A stretch of 64,000 nt of DNA from Nocardia paucivorans NBRC 100373 (GCF_000308675.1 NZ_BAGE01000046.1:62001-126000); one strand, 5' to 3'; positions 1-9,198 are shown, counted from the first letter of the stretch. A program made the numbers and translations. The notes: generated from the sequence alone by a model not told the origin.

Positions 1-303
1 TGGTTTGCCCTTCACCGGAACGCCGGGTTCCGCGGCCTTGGTCCAATGCGGGATCAGACCCCAGCGCATCCGCCGGATACGCAGGCGGGGCGTGTCGGAG
101 TCGTGGCGTTCGACCACCGTGAGGACCTGTGTCGTGGGGGCGACGTTGTAGTCGGCGCCCTCCGAGACCGCCGCGGCGGACGACCGACTCGTACCGCGGG
201 GGGCACCCCCATTCACCGGTCCGCCGATATCGGTTTCGTCGAGGGCGTCCAACTCCACCGCGAGTCGACCGGGGTTCGTCGTCATCGCATATCGTCCGCA
301 CAT
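1..303 (-). CDS. SRAP (YedK/HMCES) abasic-site protein, 5' part only
   Basis: The gene runs off the left edge; 101 codons are visible, read from the ATG at 303. It begins MCGRYAMTTN, so after Met removal Cys2 is the N-terminal residue that in SRAP proteins forms a thiazolidine crosslink with abasic sites in single-stranded DNA. Further family signatures are DYNVAPTTQ (Asn/Pro pocket) and RRMRWGLIPHWTK. The role would be shielding abasic sites during replication, in the cytoplasm on DNA. The homologue Rv3226c lies beside aroA in M. tuberculosis, which fits this position, although an aldehyde dehydrogenase gene now lies between. The C-terminal half, with the remaining catalytic Glu/His residues, is outside the window. 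Confidence 0.9.
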   Translation of the reverse strand, partial: MCGRYAMTTNPGRLAVELDALDETDIGGPVNGGAPRGTSRSSAAAVSEGADYNVAPTTQVLTVVERHDSDTPRLRIRRMRWGLIPHWTKAAEPGVPVKGKP

Positions 304-597
304 ATTCCCGATACTCCCACCGGAGACCGACAGTGTCCGAGTATGTCGCTCGGCAAGGTTCCATCACGCCGTTCCATTACGCCACCGGGCGGTGCTCGAT
401 CAGGCCACCGAAAGGCATATCGGAATCGAACGACAAAACGGGTGCAGACAATCTCGCCGGTCTCGGGAACAATGAATGGCACGAACTGGTGACTAATTGA
501 GAGTTATGTCCTAGCATTCTCTCACCAGGGACGAGGCGGTGACGCGGGCCGCCCGTTCGCGCGCGCATGAACCGCCGACTTCCGCAGAGGAGACCCG

Positions 598-2103
598 TTG
601 ACAACCACCGAAAAGATCACCGACGAAGAAGCGGTGTTGACCTCGGTCGATCCGGCCACCGGCGCGACGCTGGCCACCTATCCGATCGCGGACGAGGAAG
701 CCGTACGTGCCGCCGTCGCCAAGGCCCGCGCCGCCGCCCCCGCCTGGGAGCAGCTCGGATTCGACGGGCGTCGCAAGGCCCTGCTGCGCTGGTCCGGCAG
801 GCTGGTCGCGAAATCGGACGAGTTCTGCGAGCTCATCCACGCCGAGAACGGCAAACCGCTCGACGACGCGTTCCTCGAACTCATGTTGGCGCTCGAGCAC
901 ATCGCCTGGGCCGCCAAGCACGCCAAGAAGGTATTGGCCCCGCAGAAGGTCCCCACCGGGCCGCTGATGTCGAACTTCTCGGCCCGCATCGAATACCGCC
1001 CACTCGGCGTGATCGGTGTGATCGGTCCGTGGAACTACCCGGTCTACACCCCCAACGGCTCCATCGCCTATGCCCTCGCCGCCGGTAACACCGTGGTGTT
1101 CAAGCCATCGGAATACTCCACCGGTATCGGCAATTTCCTCGCCGAGGCCTTCGCCGAGGCCAACCCGCAATTGCCGGCGGGCGTGTTCATCACCGTCAAC
1201 GGCTACGGCGCCACCGGCGCGGCCCTGGTGCAGGCGGGCGTCGACAAGGTCGCGTTCACCGGTTCGCCGGGTACCGGCCGCAAGATCATGGCCGCCGCCG
1301 CCGAGACCCTCACCCCCGTGCTGCTGGAATGCGGCGGTAAAGACCCGGTGATCGTCGCCGCCGACGCCGATGTGAAGGCCGCTGCCGACGCTGTCGCATG
1401 GGGCGCCACCTCCAACAGCGGCCAAACCTGCGCCGGTGTGGAGCGGGTGTATGTGGACAAGTCGGTGCGCGACGAATTCGTCGCAGAACTGACCCGGATC
1501 CTCGCCGATGTCAAACCCGGTTCGGCGGAGAACGCCCACTACGGTCCGATGACCATGCCGAGCCAGATCGCGATCGTGAAGCGGCACATCGAGGACGCGC
1601 TCGCCAAGGGCGGCAAGGCCGTGCTCGGTGGGGTGGAGTCGGTGAAGGATCGGTTCATCGAGCCGGTCGTGCTGGTCGATGTGGACGAGAACTCCGCGGC
1701 CGTCAAGGAGGAGACCTTCGGTCCGACCGTCACCGTCACCACGGTGAACAGCATCGATGAGGCGATCGAACTGGCCAACGCCACCACCTACGGCCTGGCT
1801 TCGGCGGTGTTCTCCAAGCGCCGTGGCCTGGAGATCGCCCGGCGACTGAAGGTCGGCGCCACCTCGATCAACTCGGTGCTCGGCTTCGCGGCCATCCCGG
1901 CCCTGCCGTTCGGCGGCAGCGCAGATTCCGGTATCGGCCGGATCCACGGCGAGCCCGGCCTGCGCGAGTTCGTGCGGCCGCATTCGATCGCAGCCCAGCG
2001 CTTCGCCGTCCCGGGAATGGCACTGCTCAGCTATCGCCGCACCCAGACGAACATGAAGATGCTGCGCAAGATGGTGCCGCTGCTGCACGGGCGGCACAAG
2101 TAA
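598..2103 (+). CDS. NAD(P)-dependent aldehyde dehydrogenase
   Basis: 501 aa, the usual length for the ALDH superfamily; oxidises an aldehyde to the carboxylate with NAD(P). The TTG start is chosen because GAGGAG lies 5 to 10 bases upstream and the protein then begins TTTEKITDEE. Visible motifs: VIGPWNYPV, cofactor-binding VFKPSEYS (about 168-175), the general-base Glu in LLECGGKDP (about 244) and the catalytic Cys in NSGQTCAGVE (about 277). The basic tail NMKMLRKMVPLLHGRHK is reminiscent of membrane-associating fatty-aldehyde dehydrogenases, but this is inference. It stands alone and is closed by a strong inverted repeat downstream. The substrate cannot be told from sequence; a succinate-semialdehyde or fatty-aldehyde role are both possible. 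Confidence 0.92.
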   Translation: MTTTEKITDEEAVLTSVDPATGATLATYPIADEEAVRAAVAKARAAAPAWEQLGFDGRRKALLRWSGRLVAKSDEFCELIHAENGKPLDDAFLELMLALEHIAWAAKHAKKVLAPQKVPTGPLMSNFSARIEYRPLGVIGVIGPWNYPVYTPNGSIAYALAAGNTVVFKPSEYSTGIGNFLAEAFAEANPQLPAGVFITVNGYGATGAALVQAGVDKVAFTGSPGTGRKIMAAAAETLTPVLLECGGKDPVIVAADADVKAAADAVAWGATSNSGQTCAGVERVYVDKSVRDEFVAELTRILADVKPGSAENAHYGPMTMPSQIAIVKRHIEDALAKGGKAVLGGVESVKDRFIEPVVLVDVDENSAAVKEETFGPTVTVTTVNSIDEAIELANATTYGLASAVFSKRRGLEIARRLKVGATSINSVLGFAAIPALPFGGSADSGIGRIHGEPGLREFVRPHSIAAQRFAVPGMALLSYRRTQTNMKMLRKMVPLLHGRHK

Positions 2104-2144
2104 ACCCTCGATACGAGGCGTTGGACGCGAGTGAACAACCACCG

Positions 2145-2177
2145 GTGGTGCTCGGAATCCCACTTTCCGAGCACCAC
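2145..2177 (+). terminator. Inverted repeat after aldehyde dehydrogenase gene
   Basis: A perfect 13-bp stem (GTGGTGCTCGGAA and its complement) with a 7-base loop begins 42 bases after the stop codon. There is no strong T-run, as is common for actinobacterial terminators. It separates the dehydrogenase from aroA. Confidence 0.7.
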
Positions 2178-2214
2178 TGTCATGTCCGGATCGACCATGC
2201 GCGAAGATAGGCGA

Positions 2215-3504
2215 GTGAGTTTCTGGCCAGCGCCCCACGTCGCTGTCCCGGTTCAGGCGTCCGTGACCCTGCCGGGCTCCAAATCCATCACCAATCGGGC
2301 GCTGGTCCTGGCCGCGCTCGCCGACGAGCCGTCCACCATCACCGGCGCCCTGCGCAGCCGCGACACCGAGCTGATGATCTCCGGGCTGCGCGCGCTGGGT
2401 GCCGAGATCACCGGCGACGGGGACACCCTCGAGGTGGTGCCGCGCCCGCTGCGCGGCGGCCGGGTCGACTGCGGTCTCGCCGGCACGGTGATGCGTTTCC
2501 TGCCACCGGTCGCCGGTCTGGCCGCGGGCGACAGCGCCTTCGACGGCGATATCCAGGCCCGGGTCCGGCCACTGCGCACCATCCTGGACGCGCTGCGCGG
2601 TCTCGGCGCCGCCATCGACGGTGATGCCTTGCCGTTCACGGTGCACGGCAAGGGCGAGTTGCGCGGCGGTACGATCACCATCGACGCCTCCGGGTCGTCC
2701 CAGTTCATCTCGGGACTGCTGCTGTCGGCGGCCCGGTTCGACGAGGGCCTGGTGGTGCGGCACAGCGGCAGTCCGCTGCCGTCCATGCCGCATATCGAGA
2801 TGACGGTGGAGATGTTGCGCCGCGCCGATGTCGCGGTGGAGGCGCCCGCCGATGTCCGCAAGGAACAAGTCTGGACGGTGCGACCCGGCCCGATCCGCGC
2901 CGTCGACTGGACGGTGGAGCCGGACCTGTCCAATGCCACCCCGTTCCTGGCGGCCGCCGCCGTCACCGGTGGGCAGGTGAGCATTCCGCACTGGCCGCGA
3001 CTGACCTCGCAGCCCGGCGATGTCATCCGCGAGATCCTCGTACGCATGGGCGCCGAGGCGCGCATCTTCGACGGGGTCCTCACCGTCACCGGACCCGACC
3101 GCCTGGCAGGTATCGATATCGATCTGCACGATGTCGGCGAATTGACGCCCACGGTCGCCGCTCTCGCCGCACTGGCCGACTCACCCTCACGCCTGCGCGG
3201 TATCGCGCACCTGCGTGGCCACGAGACCGACCGGCTGGCCGCCCTGTCCACCGAGATCAACCGGCTCGGCGGGCAGGTCCGGGAAACCGAGGACGGCCTG
3301 GAGATCACCCCCGCCCCGCTGCACGGCGGACGTTGGCATTCCTATGCCGACCACCGGATGGCCACCGCCGGCGCGATCCTGGGCCTGGTGGTCCCCGGGG
3401 TGGAGATCGAGGACATCGGGACCACCGCGAAAACGCTGCCCAACTTCGTGGACCTGTGGGAGGCCATGCTCGATTCGAAGGGCGATCAGGAGGAGGTGCC
3501 CTGA
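2215..3504 (+). CDS. aroA: 3-phosphoshikimate 1-carboxyvinyltransferase (EPSP synthase)
   Basis: 429 aa. Transfers the enolpyruvyl group of PEP to shikimate 3-phosphate, the sixth step of the chorismate pathway (cytoplasm). The N-terminal PGSKSITNRALVLAAL holds the substrate-binding Lys/Ser; LRSRDTELM, GLAGTVMRFLPP, SGSSQFISGLLL, the LRGHETDRL loop and the C-terminal DHRMATAGA are all family signatures. The GTG at 2215 is chosen because the protein then begins SFWPAPHVAVPV, matching mycobacterial AroA; an in-frame ATG lies at 2197. The stop codon overlaps the proposed start of rsgA, so the two genes are probably co-translated. Confidence 0.96.
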   Translation: MSFWPAPHVAVPVQASVTLPGSKSITNRALVLAALADEPSTITGALRSRDTELMISGLRALGAEITGDGDTLEVVPRPLRGGRVDCGLAGTVMRFLPPVAGLAAGDSAFDGDIQARVRPLRTILDALRGLGAAIDGDALPFTVHGKGELRGGTITIDASGSSQFISGLLLSAARFDEGLVVRHSGSPLPSMPHIEMTVEMLRRADVAVEAPADVRKEQVWTVRPGPIRAVDWTVEPDLSNATPFLAAAAVTGGQVSIPHWPRLTSQPGDVIREILVRMGAEARIFDGVLTVTGPDRLAGIDIDLHDVGELTPTVAALAALADSPSRLRGIAHLRGHETDRLAALSTEINRLGGQVRETEDGLEITPAPLHGGRWHSYADHRMATAGAILGLVVPGVEIEDIGTTAKTLPNFVDLWEAMLDSKGDQEEVP

Positions 3505-4502
3505 GCCGGCGCGGCCGTTCCTCGGCCAGTTACGACGAGTCGGATGTGCGGGTGCGGCCGGGCCGCAGTTCGCGCCCACGCACCAAGAACCGACCCGAGC
3601 ATCGGGATGCTCGACCGGCCATGGTGGTGTCGGTGGACCGAGGTCGCTGGGGTTGTGTGCTCGACGGTGACCCGAACCGTCCGATCGTGGCCATGCGCGC
3701 CCGCGAACTGGGTCGCACCCCGATCGTTGTAGGTGATCAGGTGTATGTGGTCGGCGATCTGTCCGGTCGTCCGGACACCCTGGCGCGAATCGTGCGGGTG
3801 GCCGAGCGCACCACCGTCCTGCGCCGCACCGCCGATGACACCGACCCGTTCGAGCGCGTGGTCGTCGCGAACGCCGAACGACTGTTCATCGTGGTCGCAC
3901 TCGCCGACCCACCGCCGCGCACCGGTTTCGTCGAACGCGCCATGGTCGCCGCCTATGCCGGCGGTCTGGAACCGGTCCTGTGCCTGACCAAACACGATCT
4001 GGCCGAGGGCACCGAATTCGCCGCGGCCTTCGCCGACCTCGACCTCACCATCGTCTACGGCGGTATCGAGGACCCGCTCGAGCCCGTACTGGAGCTGCTC
4101 ACCGGCCGGCTCACCTGTTTCCTGGGTCATTCCGGGGTCGGCAAATCGACACTGGTGAACCGCCTCGTCCCCGAGGCCGGTCGCGCTGTCGGCGAGGTCT
4201 CGGGCGTCGGCAAGGGTAAACACACCTCGACCCAATCGGTGGCGCTTCCCCTGCCCACCGGCGGATGGGTTATCGACACGCCCGGTGTCCGTTCCTTCGG
4301 CCTGGCCCATATCACCCCCGAGGACGTTATCGCCGCCTTCACGGATCTGTCCGAGGCCATCGAGGACTGTCCCCGCGGCTGCACCCATCTCGGCCCGCCC
4401 GCCGACCCCGAATGCGCCCTGGACGACCTCCCCGGCAAGGAACGGCGTGTCGCCGCCATCCGCCGCCTACTGATCGCCCTGGCCTCGAACGACCCCTGGT
4501 GA
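3501..4502 (+). CDS. rsgA: Ribosome small-subunit GTPase RsgA
   Basis: 333 aa if a CTG start is accepted. RsgA is a circularly permuted GTPase that acts late in 30S assembly. Visible: N-terminal OB-like region with YDESDVRVRPGR and RGRWGCVL, NKxD-type TKHDL, P-loop GHSGVGKST (about 210), DTPGVRSFG, and a zinc knuckle CPRGCTHLGPPADPEC. No ATG, GTG or TTG is in frame between the aroA end and a GTG at 3546, yet the conserved DESDVRVRPGR segment begins before that GTG. CTG at 3501 has AGGAGG 5 bases upstream and overlaps the aroA stop as CTGA, mimicking the usual ATGA coupling. The neighbour on the other strand ends 13 bases downstream. Confidence 0.9.
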   Translation: MSRRGRSSASYDESDVRVRPGRSSRPRTKNRPEHRDARPAMVVSVDRGRWGCVLDGDPNRPIVAMRARELGRTPIVVGDQVYVVGDLSGRPDTLARIVRVAERTTVLRRTADDTDPFERVVVANAERLFIVVALADPPPRTGFVERAMVAAYAGGLEPVLCLTKHDLAEGTEFAAAFADLDLTIVYGGIEDPLEPVLELLTGRLTCFLGHSGVGKSTLVNRLVPEAGRAVGEVSGVGKGKHTSTQSVALPLPTGGWVIDTPGVRSFGLAHITPEDVIAAFTDLSEAIEDCPRGCTHLGPPADPECALDDLPGKERRVAAIRRLLIALASNDPW

Positions 4503-4515
4503 TTCGGTCCGACCG

Positions 4516-5679
4516 CTACCGTCCGCCGGCGCACAATCGGCAGGGCAGCGGCGCCGGTTCGCCGGCGGTACCGCGCAGATAGGATTCCAGATGCCGGGCA
4601 ATCGCCTCGGCGAGCATGGGTGGCACCGCATTACCGATCTGGCGGGCGATCTCCACCTTGGTTCCGCACCAGCCGAACGAATCAGGGAAACTCTGTAGCC
4701 GCGCCGCTTCGAAATGGGTGATCGGCCGGTCCACACTGCGCGCGGGATCGTCACGATCCCATTGGGGATGCAGATACTGGCCTTTCTCGGGCTTGTAGAA
4801 CTCGGTCCGGATCGTCAGCGACGGCATATCCCACCGCATTCGGCCCATGACGTCGGTGGTGCCGGTCTTCTTCTCCCGCCAGCACCGCGACAGCAGATGA
4901 TCGGGCAGGTCGAAGCGACCGCCGCCCGGCGGAATATGCCGATAGCGCTGTAACGACAGCGCCGTCGGATTACGTCCGATATGCAGTTCCGGGGTTTTGA
5001 ACACCCCGCGGATCCGTTCGCCGAACACCTCGGTCCACGAGTCGGGCAGTTGCCGGGTCGGCGGGATCTCCGGTAGGTCGGCCAACACGTCACGGGTGGT
5101 GTGCCATCCGGGTCCGGTCCCCGCGGCGCCGGGGCGGATATGCGTGGGTTCGGGCAGTGGGATCTCCCCGATACGAGAACCGATCACGATGGTGCGTTTA
5201 CGCCGCTGCGGTACCCCGAAATCGGCTGCGAGCAGAAATCCCGCCGTGAGTCGGTAGTCCGCCAACAATCCGCCCGGTTCGGTCTCGGCCCGCAACAGGG
5301 CGAATTCGCTCGACGAGAAGAACCGGTCCACGTTCTCGATGACGAAAACCCGAGGACGCGCATGGCGGACGAAACGAATGTACTGCTTCCACAGCGCGTT
5401 TCGCGGATCGTCCACATTCTTCGAACCGAGGTTGGAAAACCCCTGACACGGTGGCCCGCCGATGATCACGTCGACGGCCGGGATCGCGGAATCGGCGATA
5501 TCGGCGATATCCGCGTAGTGGGTGTGGGCCTCGCCGAAGTTGACCGCGTAGGTCGCCGCGGCCGCCCGGTCGAATTCCACCGCCATCACCGACTCGTAGC
5601 CCCCGGAAGCGGTGAAACCGGCGGTCATGCCGCCGCAACCCGCGAACAGGTCGATCACCGTCAACGATCGTGAGCTCAC
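4516..5679 (-). CDS. DNA cytosine-5 methyltransferase (orphan)
   Basis: 387 aa from a GTG start. Carries the ordered C5-methyltransferase motifs: I (VIDLFAGCGGMTAGF, SAM binding, residues 8-22), IV (GGPPCQGFSNLG, with the catalytic Cys of PCQ near 77), VI (VIENVDRF), VIII (GVPQRRKRTIVIG) and X (RQIGNAVPPMLAEAI). The target-recognition region lies between about 200 and 300 and does not reveal the site. No restriction endonuclease, Vsr nuclease or specificity subunit lies within several kilobases, so it appears to be a solitary methyltransferase, possibly regulatory or a relic of a restriction system or prophage. It converges with rsgA and is divergent from the GGDEF-EAL gene. Confidence 0.93.
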   Translation of the reverse strand: MSSRSLTVIDLFAGCGGMTAGFTASGGYESVMAVEFDRAAAATYAVNFGEAHTHYADIADIADSAIPAVDVIIGGPPCQGFSNLGSKNVDDPRNALWKQYIRFVRHARPRVFVIENVDRFFSSSEFALLRAETEPGGLLADYRLTAGFLLAADFGVPQRRKRTIVIGSRIGEIPLPEPTHIRPGAAGTGPGWHTTRDVLADLPEIPPTRQLPDSWTEVFGERIRGVFKTPELHIGRNPTALSLQRYRHIPPGGGRFDLPDHLLSRCWREKKTGTTDVMGRMRWDMPSLTIRTEFYKPEKGQYLHPQWDRDDPARSVDRPITHFEAARLQSFPDSFGWCGTKVEIARQIGNAVPPMLAEAIARHLESYLRGTAGEPAPLPCRLCAGGR

Positions 5680-5803
5680 CCGGTCACCCTAGCGAACCCA
5701 CGACCGCACCGGACCGAGTCGTCGGCGCGACACCACGACATCCCTCGGCGCACCCTGGAGATTAGGTCCCGGCCCGGCCGCAACGCCTCTACGATCGAAC
5801 CCC

Positions 5804-7933
5804 ATGGTGGGTCAGTCGGGATTGCAGCACGCCGATCTGGCCGGTCGCTGGATGGCCGCGCTCGGCGGTGGAGACCGCGTCCAGGGGTCGTCGGACCCCG
5901 ACGAGATGCTGCATCTACTGACCGAGCTCGTCGGTGAACTCGACGCCGCGGTCCACGGTCACGCCACGGCGCATCGGGTGGCCGAGGTGGGGGCCCGACT
6001 GGCGCGCGAGTGTTCCGTCGACGACGAAACACTCGGCCGCAGCATCACCGTGCTGAGCGAGTACTTTCTCGGCTCGCGTCCCGACGATGAGGACCGGCTC
6101 GAGTTACTCGGCGCCTTCGCCACCGGCTACGTGCGCGCACTGCAAACCCGTCTGCTGAATCAGCAGGAAAGTATCCGCGATGCCGAGAGCACGGCCCGGC
6201 GGCGGGCCGAGGAACGGTTGCGGGCCACCGAGGCCCGAATGCGCGCGGTATTCGCTCAGGCCGGCATAGGCACCGGCCTGGTGGACACCTCCGGCAGACT
6301 GATCGAGGTCAACGACGCCTTCGCGCGCATGCTCGGCTACACCCCCGAGCAGATGTGTCGACTGCCGCTGAGCGCCCGGACACACCCGGCCGATCCGCCC
6401 GGTATCCGGAATCTGTACGAGAGCGTGAGCCGCGGCGAACGGGAGCACGCCCAACTGGAGAAGGCCTACCGCCATCGCGATGGCCACACCGTGTGGACCA
6501 ATATCAATATTTCCCTCATCCGGGACGACAACGGAGCACCCCGCTACGTCCTGGCCCTGGTCGAGGACATCTCCGAACGCCGCGCTCTGCGCGAACGCCT
6601 CGACTACCGCGCCAACCACGACGAGCTCACCGGCCTGCCGAACCGCTCGTATTTCCTCGACGCCCTGGCCACCGCCTTCGCCGACCCGGAGGCCGCCTGC
6701 GGGCTGTGTTACCTGGATCTCGATCATTTCAAAACCGTCAACGACACCTTCGGACACGCGGTCGGCGATCAGGTGCTGGTGCAGGCCGCGACCCGGCTCG
6801 CCGACTGCACCACCGGGGATCAGACGGTCGCCCGGATGGGGGGCGACGAATTCGTCATCCTGGTACCGCACACCTGCGGAGAAGACCAGCTCGCGAAACT
6901 CGCCGACACCGTACTCGACGCGTTCGCCGAACCGTTCGACATCGATGGCACCCGGTTGAGTATCAGCGCCAGTATCGGGGTGATGGAACGCCGCCCGGAG
7001 CACACCAGCGCCGATCAACTGCTCAATGCCGCCGATACCAGCATGTATTGGGCGAAGACCGGGGGACGCGGCCGGTACGCGGTCTTCGATCCGGCCCGTG
7101 GCGAACTCGAACACACCCGCGCCGAGCTGACCGCGGCGCTGCCGCAGGCCTTGGATCGCGGCGAGTTCTTCCTCGATTATCAGCCGATCCTCGACCTCGC
7201 CACGGAACGCACCGTCGCGGTGGAGGCGCTGGTGCGCTGGCGTCATCCCGACCACGGTGTCCTGTCCCCGGCCTGTTTCGTCGAGCTCGCCGAGGACAAC
7301 GGTCATATCGGCGCCCTCACCGAATTCGTGCTGGAGCAGGCCTGTCGCGATCACTCCGCGAACGGGTCCGCCGACGCTCCTCTGGTGAGCGTGAACATCT
7401 CCGCCACCGATATGGCCGAACACGGCTGGCTGGACCGGGTTCACGCCATTATCGCCGCCACCGGGATCGAACCCACCAATCTGCAGCTCGAGTTGACCGA
7501 GAGCGCTTTCATGGACACCGTCCGCCGCCCGGTGCGCGCCCTACACGAACTCGCCGACCGCGGGGTTCGTCTCGCACTCGACGATTTCGGCACCGGGTAT
7601 TCGAATCTGGCGTATCTGAGCAGACTGCCGCTGCACACGATCAAACTCGCGGGCCCGTTCATCGATCACATCGGCACCCCCCGCTCGATCGGCGCCGCGG
7701 ATCTGCTCATCCTGCGCAAGATCATCGAGCTCGCGCACGGCCTCGGGCTCACGGTCACCGCGGAATGCGTGGAGACCCGCGATCAGGCCGATCGACTGCG
7801 TGACCTCGGTTGCGATACCGCCCAGGGATGGTATTTCCACCGTCCGATGTCGATCGAGCGGCTCACCGATCTACTCGCCGAGGAGCAGGCGAAGAATGCC
7901 CGAACCCGAGCGACGTCCACGGCGAGGTCGTAG
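5804..7933 (+). CDS. PAS-GGDEF-EAL cyclic-di-GMP protein
   Basis: 709 aa, soluble, with no membrane segment. Order: N-terminal all-helical region (about 1-135), PAS fold (about 140-255, AGIGTGLVDTSGRLIEVNDA), diguanylate cyclase domain (about 265-430) with VARMGGDEFVIL near 345, and EAL phosphodiesterase domain (about 445-700) with VEALVRWRHP near 475. EAL metal and catalytic residues are in place: VNIS Asn, ELTES Glu, DDFGTG, the Lys of TIKLAG, AECVET Glu and QGWYF Gln. The RxxD inhibitory site normally five residues before GGDEF is absent. Both synthesis and breakdown of c-di-GMP are therefore possible. It is monocistronic. Confidence 0.93.
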   Translation: MVGQSGLQHADLAGRWMAALGGGDRVQGSSDPDEMLHLLTELVGELDAAVHGHATAHRVAEVGARLARECSVDDETLGRSITVLSEYFLGSRPDDEDRLELLGAFATGYVRALQTRLLNQQESIRDAESTARRRAEERLRATEARMRAVFAQAGIGTGLVDTSGRLIEVNDAFARMLGYTPEQMCRLPLSARTHPADPPGIRNLYESVSRGEREHAQLEKAYRHRDGHTVWTNINISLIRDDNGAPRYVLALVEDISERRALRERLDYRANHDELTGLPNRSYFLDALATAFADPEAACGLCYLDLDHFKTVNDTFGHAVGDQVLVQAATRLADCTTGDQTVARMGGDEFVILVPHTCGEDQLAKLADTVLDAFAEPFDIDGTRLSISASIGVMERRPEHTSADQLLNAADTSMYWAKTGGRGRYAVFDPARGELEHTRAELTAALPQALDRGEFFLDYQPILDLATERTVAVEALVRWRHPDHGVLSPACFVELAEDNGHIGALTEFVLEQACRDHSANGSADAPLVSVNISATDMAEHGWLDRVHAIIAATGIEPTNLQLELTESAFMDTVRRPVRALHELADRGVRLALDDFGTGYSNLAYLSRLPLHTIKLAGPFIDHIGTPRSIGAADLLILRKIIELAHGLGLTVTAECVETRDQADRLRDLGCDTAQGWYFHRPMSIERLTDLLAEEQAKNARTRATSTARS

Positions 7934-7989
7934 CCCGTCGCCGGTTTCCCGCCCCGGGCCCGGTTGCTCGTCCCCGCGAGCTCGATACC

Positions 7990-9198
7990 TCAGGTCACCA
8001 GATGTCCGTTGCCGGTGACGATAAGCCCTATGTTGTGCAACGATCGACTGTTGCTGTCGAAATAGGAGCCGTGAATATCCGGGTTCCAGCCCAGAGAGGT
8101 CCAGGGACCGCGCACCGTATCGGAACCGAATAGCGTGGCCTCGAACTTTCGGCTGTGGGGCGCGGTGTCCAGCTCGGGCATCAGTTTCACCGAATCATGC
8201 TCGGCAATGGTGGCGAACGCATGTTTTCCCATATCGGCCGGATCCACACCGACGAGCTTCAGGTCGGTGACATGTTCCGCGCCGGAACTGTATCCGCCGA
8301 CGAAGACCAGTGCATCCGCGTCCAACGGCTCTCGGGCGGCATAACCGATATTGCCGGTTCCGGAGGAGTAGCCCAACGCCGTGTTGTACGAGGGCTCGCC
8401 CTCATGGGTAACTCGGAGACCGGCGTGGTAGGCACGCAAATCCGGTGCATCACGGCGAGCCGCGGGGATGAGCTCATCGATTCTGCCCGGTGACGACTGC
8501 CGATATCCCAGCCAGGTGGTGACCGCCGTTTCGGCTTTCGGATCGACCAGGAGTGCGGCTTTTCTTATCTGCTCGGAGCGTTCGGACGCGAATTGGATTC
8601 CGAATGGATTCTCACCGGCCCCGGCGGCATTGAGGACGACATTGTCGGCCCGGTCCGGATCGTCGATGGAGACCGCCACCCGGAAGTCCGGCTCCAACCT
8701 GGTCAGGTATCGGGGCGGTGTTCCCGGTGGTGATTCGAGTGCGAAACCGATGGTGCCGGTCTGTCTGAGCGCGAGGGCTCGCCGGTGTCCATCGGGGATC
8801 GAATGGGCCGCGTCGTACATTTTCTCGAGGTTGCGCAGGTTATAGCGGTGGCGGTCGACATGAGGAATACCGTTGCGATTTCCGATGAAAGGATCGGCTC
8901 GATAGAGAGCTTCCCTGTCGGTACGGGTGAGGCCGGACCACAACGCATGTAATCGGCGCGGATCGGAGGGCAGGATATCGCGGGCAACGTTCGCGGACGA
9001 GAATGTCTCGGACCGCACGAGGATCTGTCCGAATACATGGTCTTTCTCGGTGGATCCGGTTGCGAATCGGTCGATTTCCCGGCTCATCTCCCGGGTGGTG
9101 CCGCCGGCGTGGCCGCCGAAGCGACGAAGGCCACCGGCCAGCGTGTCGCGGATGCGGATCATATGGGCCTGCAGTATCCAGGAATGGAAGGTGCGCAT
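7990..9198 (-). CDS. DUF1023-like alpha/beta hydrolase
   Basis: 402 aa; the start at 9198 is supported by GGGAGG 5 bases upstream. It matches the DUF1023 (alpha/beta hydrolase, PF06259-type) pattern: DPFIGNRNGIPHVDRHRYN, then SIDDPDRADNVVL, TWLGYRQS, a nucleophile-elbow-like LGYSSGTGNIG (about 276-286), and a C-terminal HGSYFDSNSRSLHNI (His near 377). The family elbow is usually GHSYGS; here His is replaced by Tyr and Tyr by Ser. There is no signal peptide. Such proteins in actinobacteria often lie near type VII secretion or polymorphic-toxin genes, but no such neighbour is present. The substrate is unknown. It lies downstream of the luciferase-like gene with a 153-base gap. Confidence 0.72.
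   Translation of the reverse strand: MRTFHSWILQAHMIRIRDTLAGGLRRFGGHAGGTTREMSREIDRFATGSTEKDHVFGQILVRSETFSSANVARDILPSDPRRLHALWSGLTRTDREALYRADPFIGNRNGIPHVDRHRYNLRNLEKMYDAAHSIPDGHRRALALRQTGTIGFALESPPGTPPRYLTRLEPDFRVAVSIDDPDRADNVVLNAAGAGENPFGIQFASERSEQIRKAALLVDPKAETAVTTWLGYRQSSPGRIDELIPAARRDAPDLRAYHAGLRVTHEGEPSYNTALGYSSGTGNIGYAAREPLDADALVFVGGYSSGAEHVTDLKLVGVDPADMGKHAFATIAEHDSVKLMPELDTAPHSRKFEATLFGSDTVRGPWTSLGWNPDIHGSYFDSNSRSLHNIGLIVTGNGHLVT

Noticed and set aside
282..482. 66-codon minus-strand open frame next to the SRAP gene
   Set aside because: Overlaps the SRAP start in another frame; no ribosome site or homologue recognised.
511..3129. Very long minus-strand open frame opposite the aldehyde dehydrogenase and aroA genes
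   Set aside because: Composition is that of a high-GC antisense shadow (runs of Arg, Gly, His), with no recognisable domain, and both opposite genes are clear.
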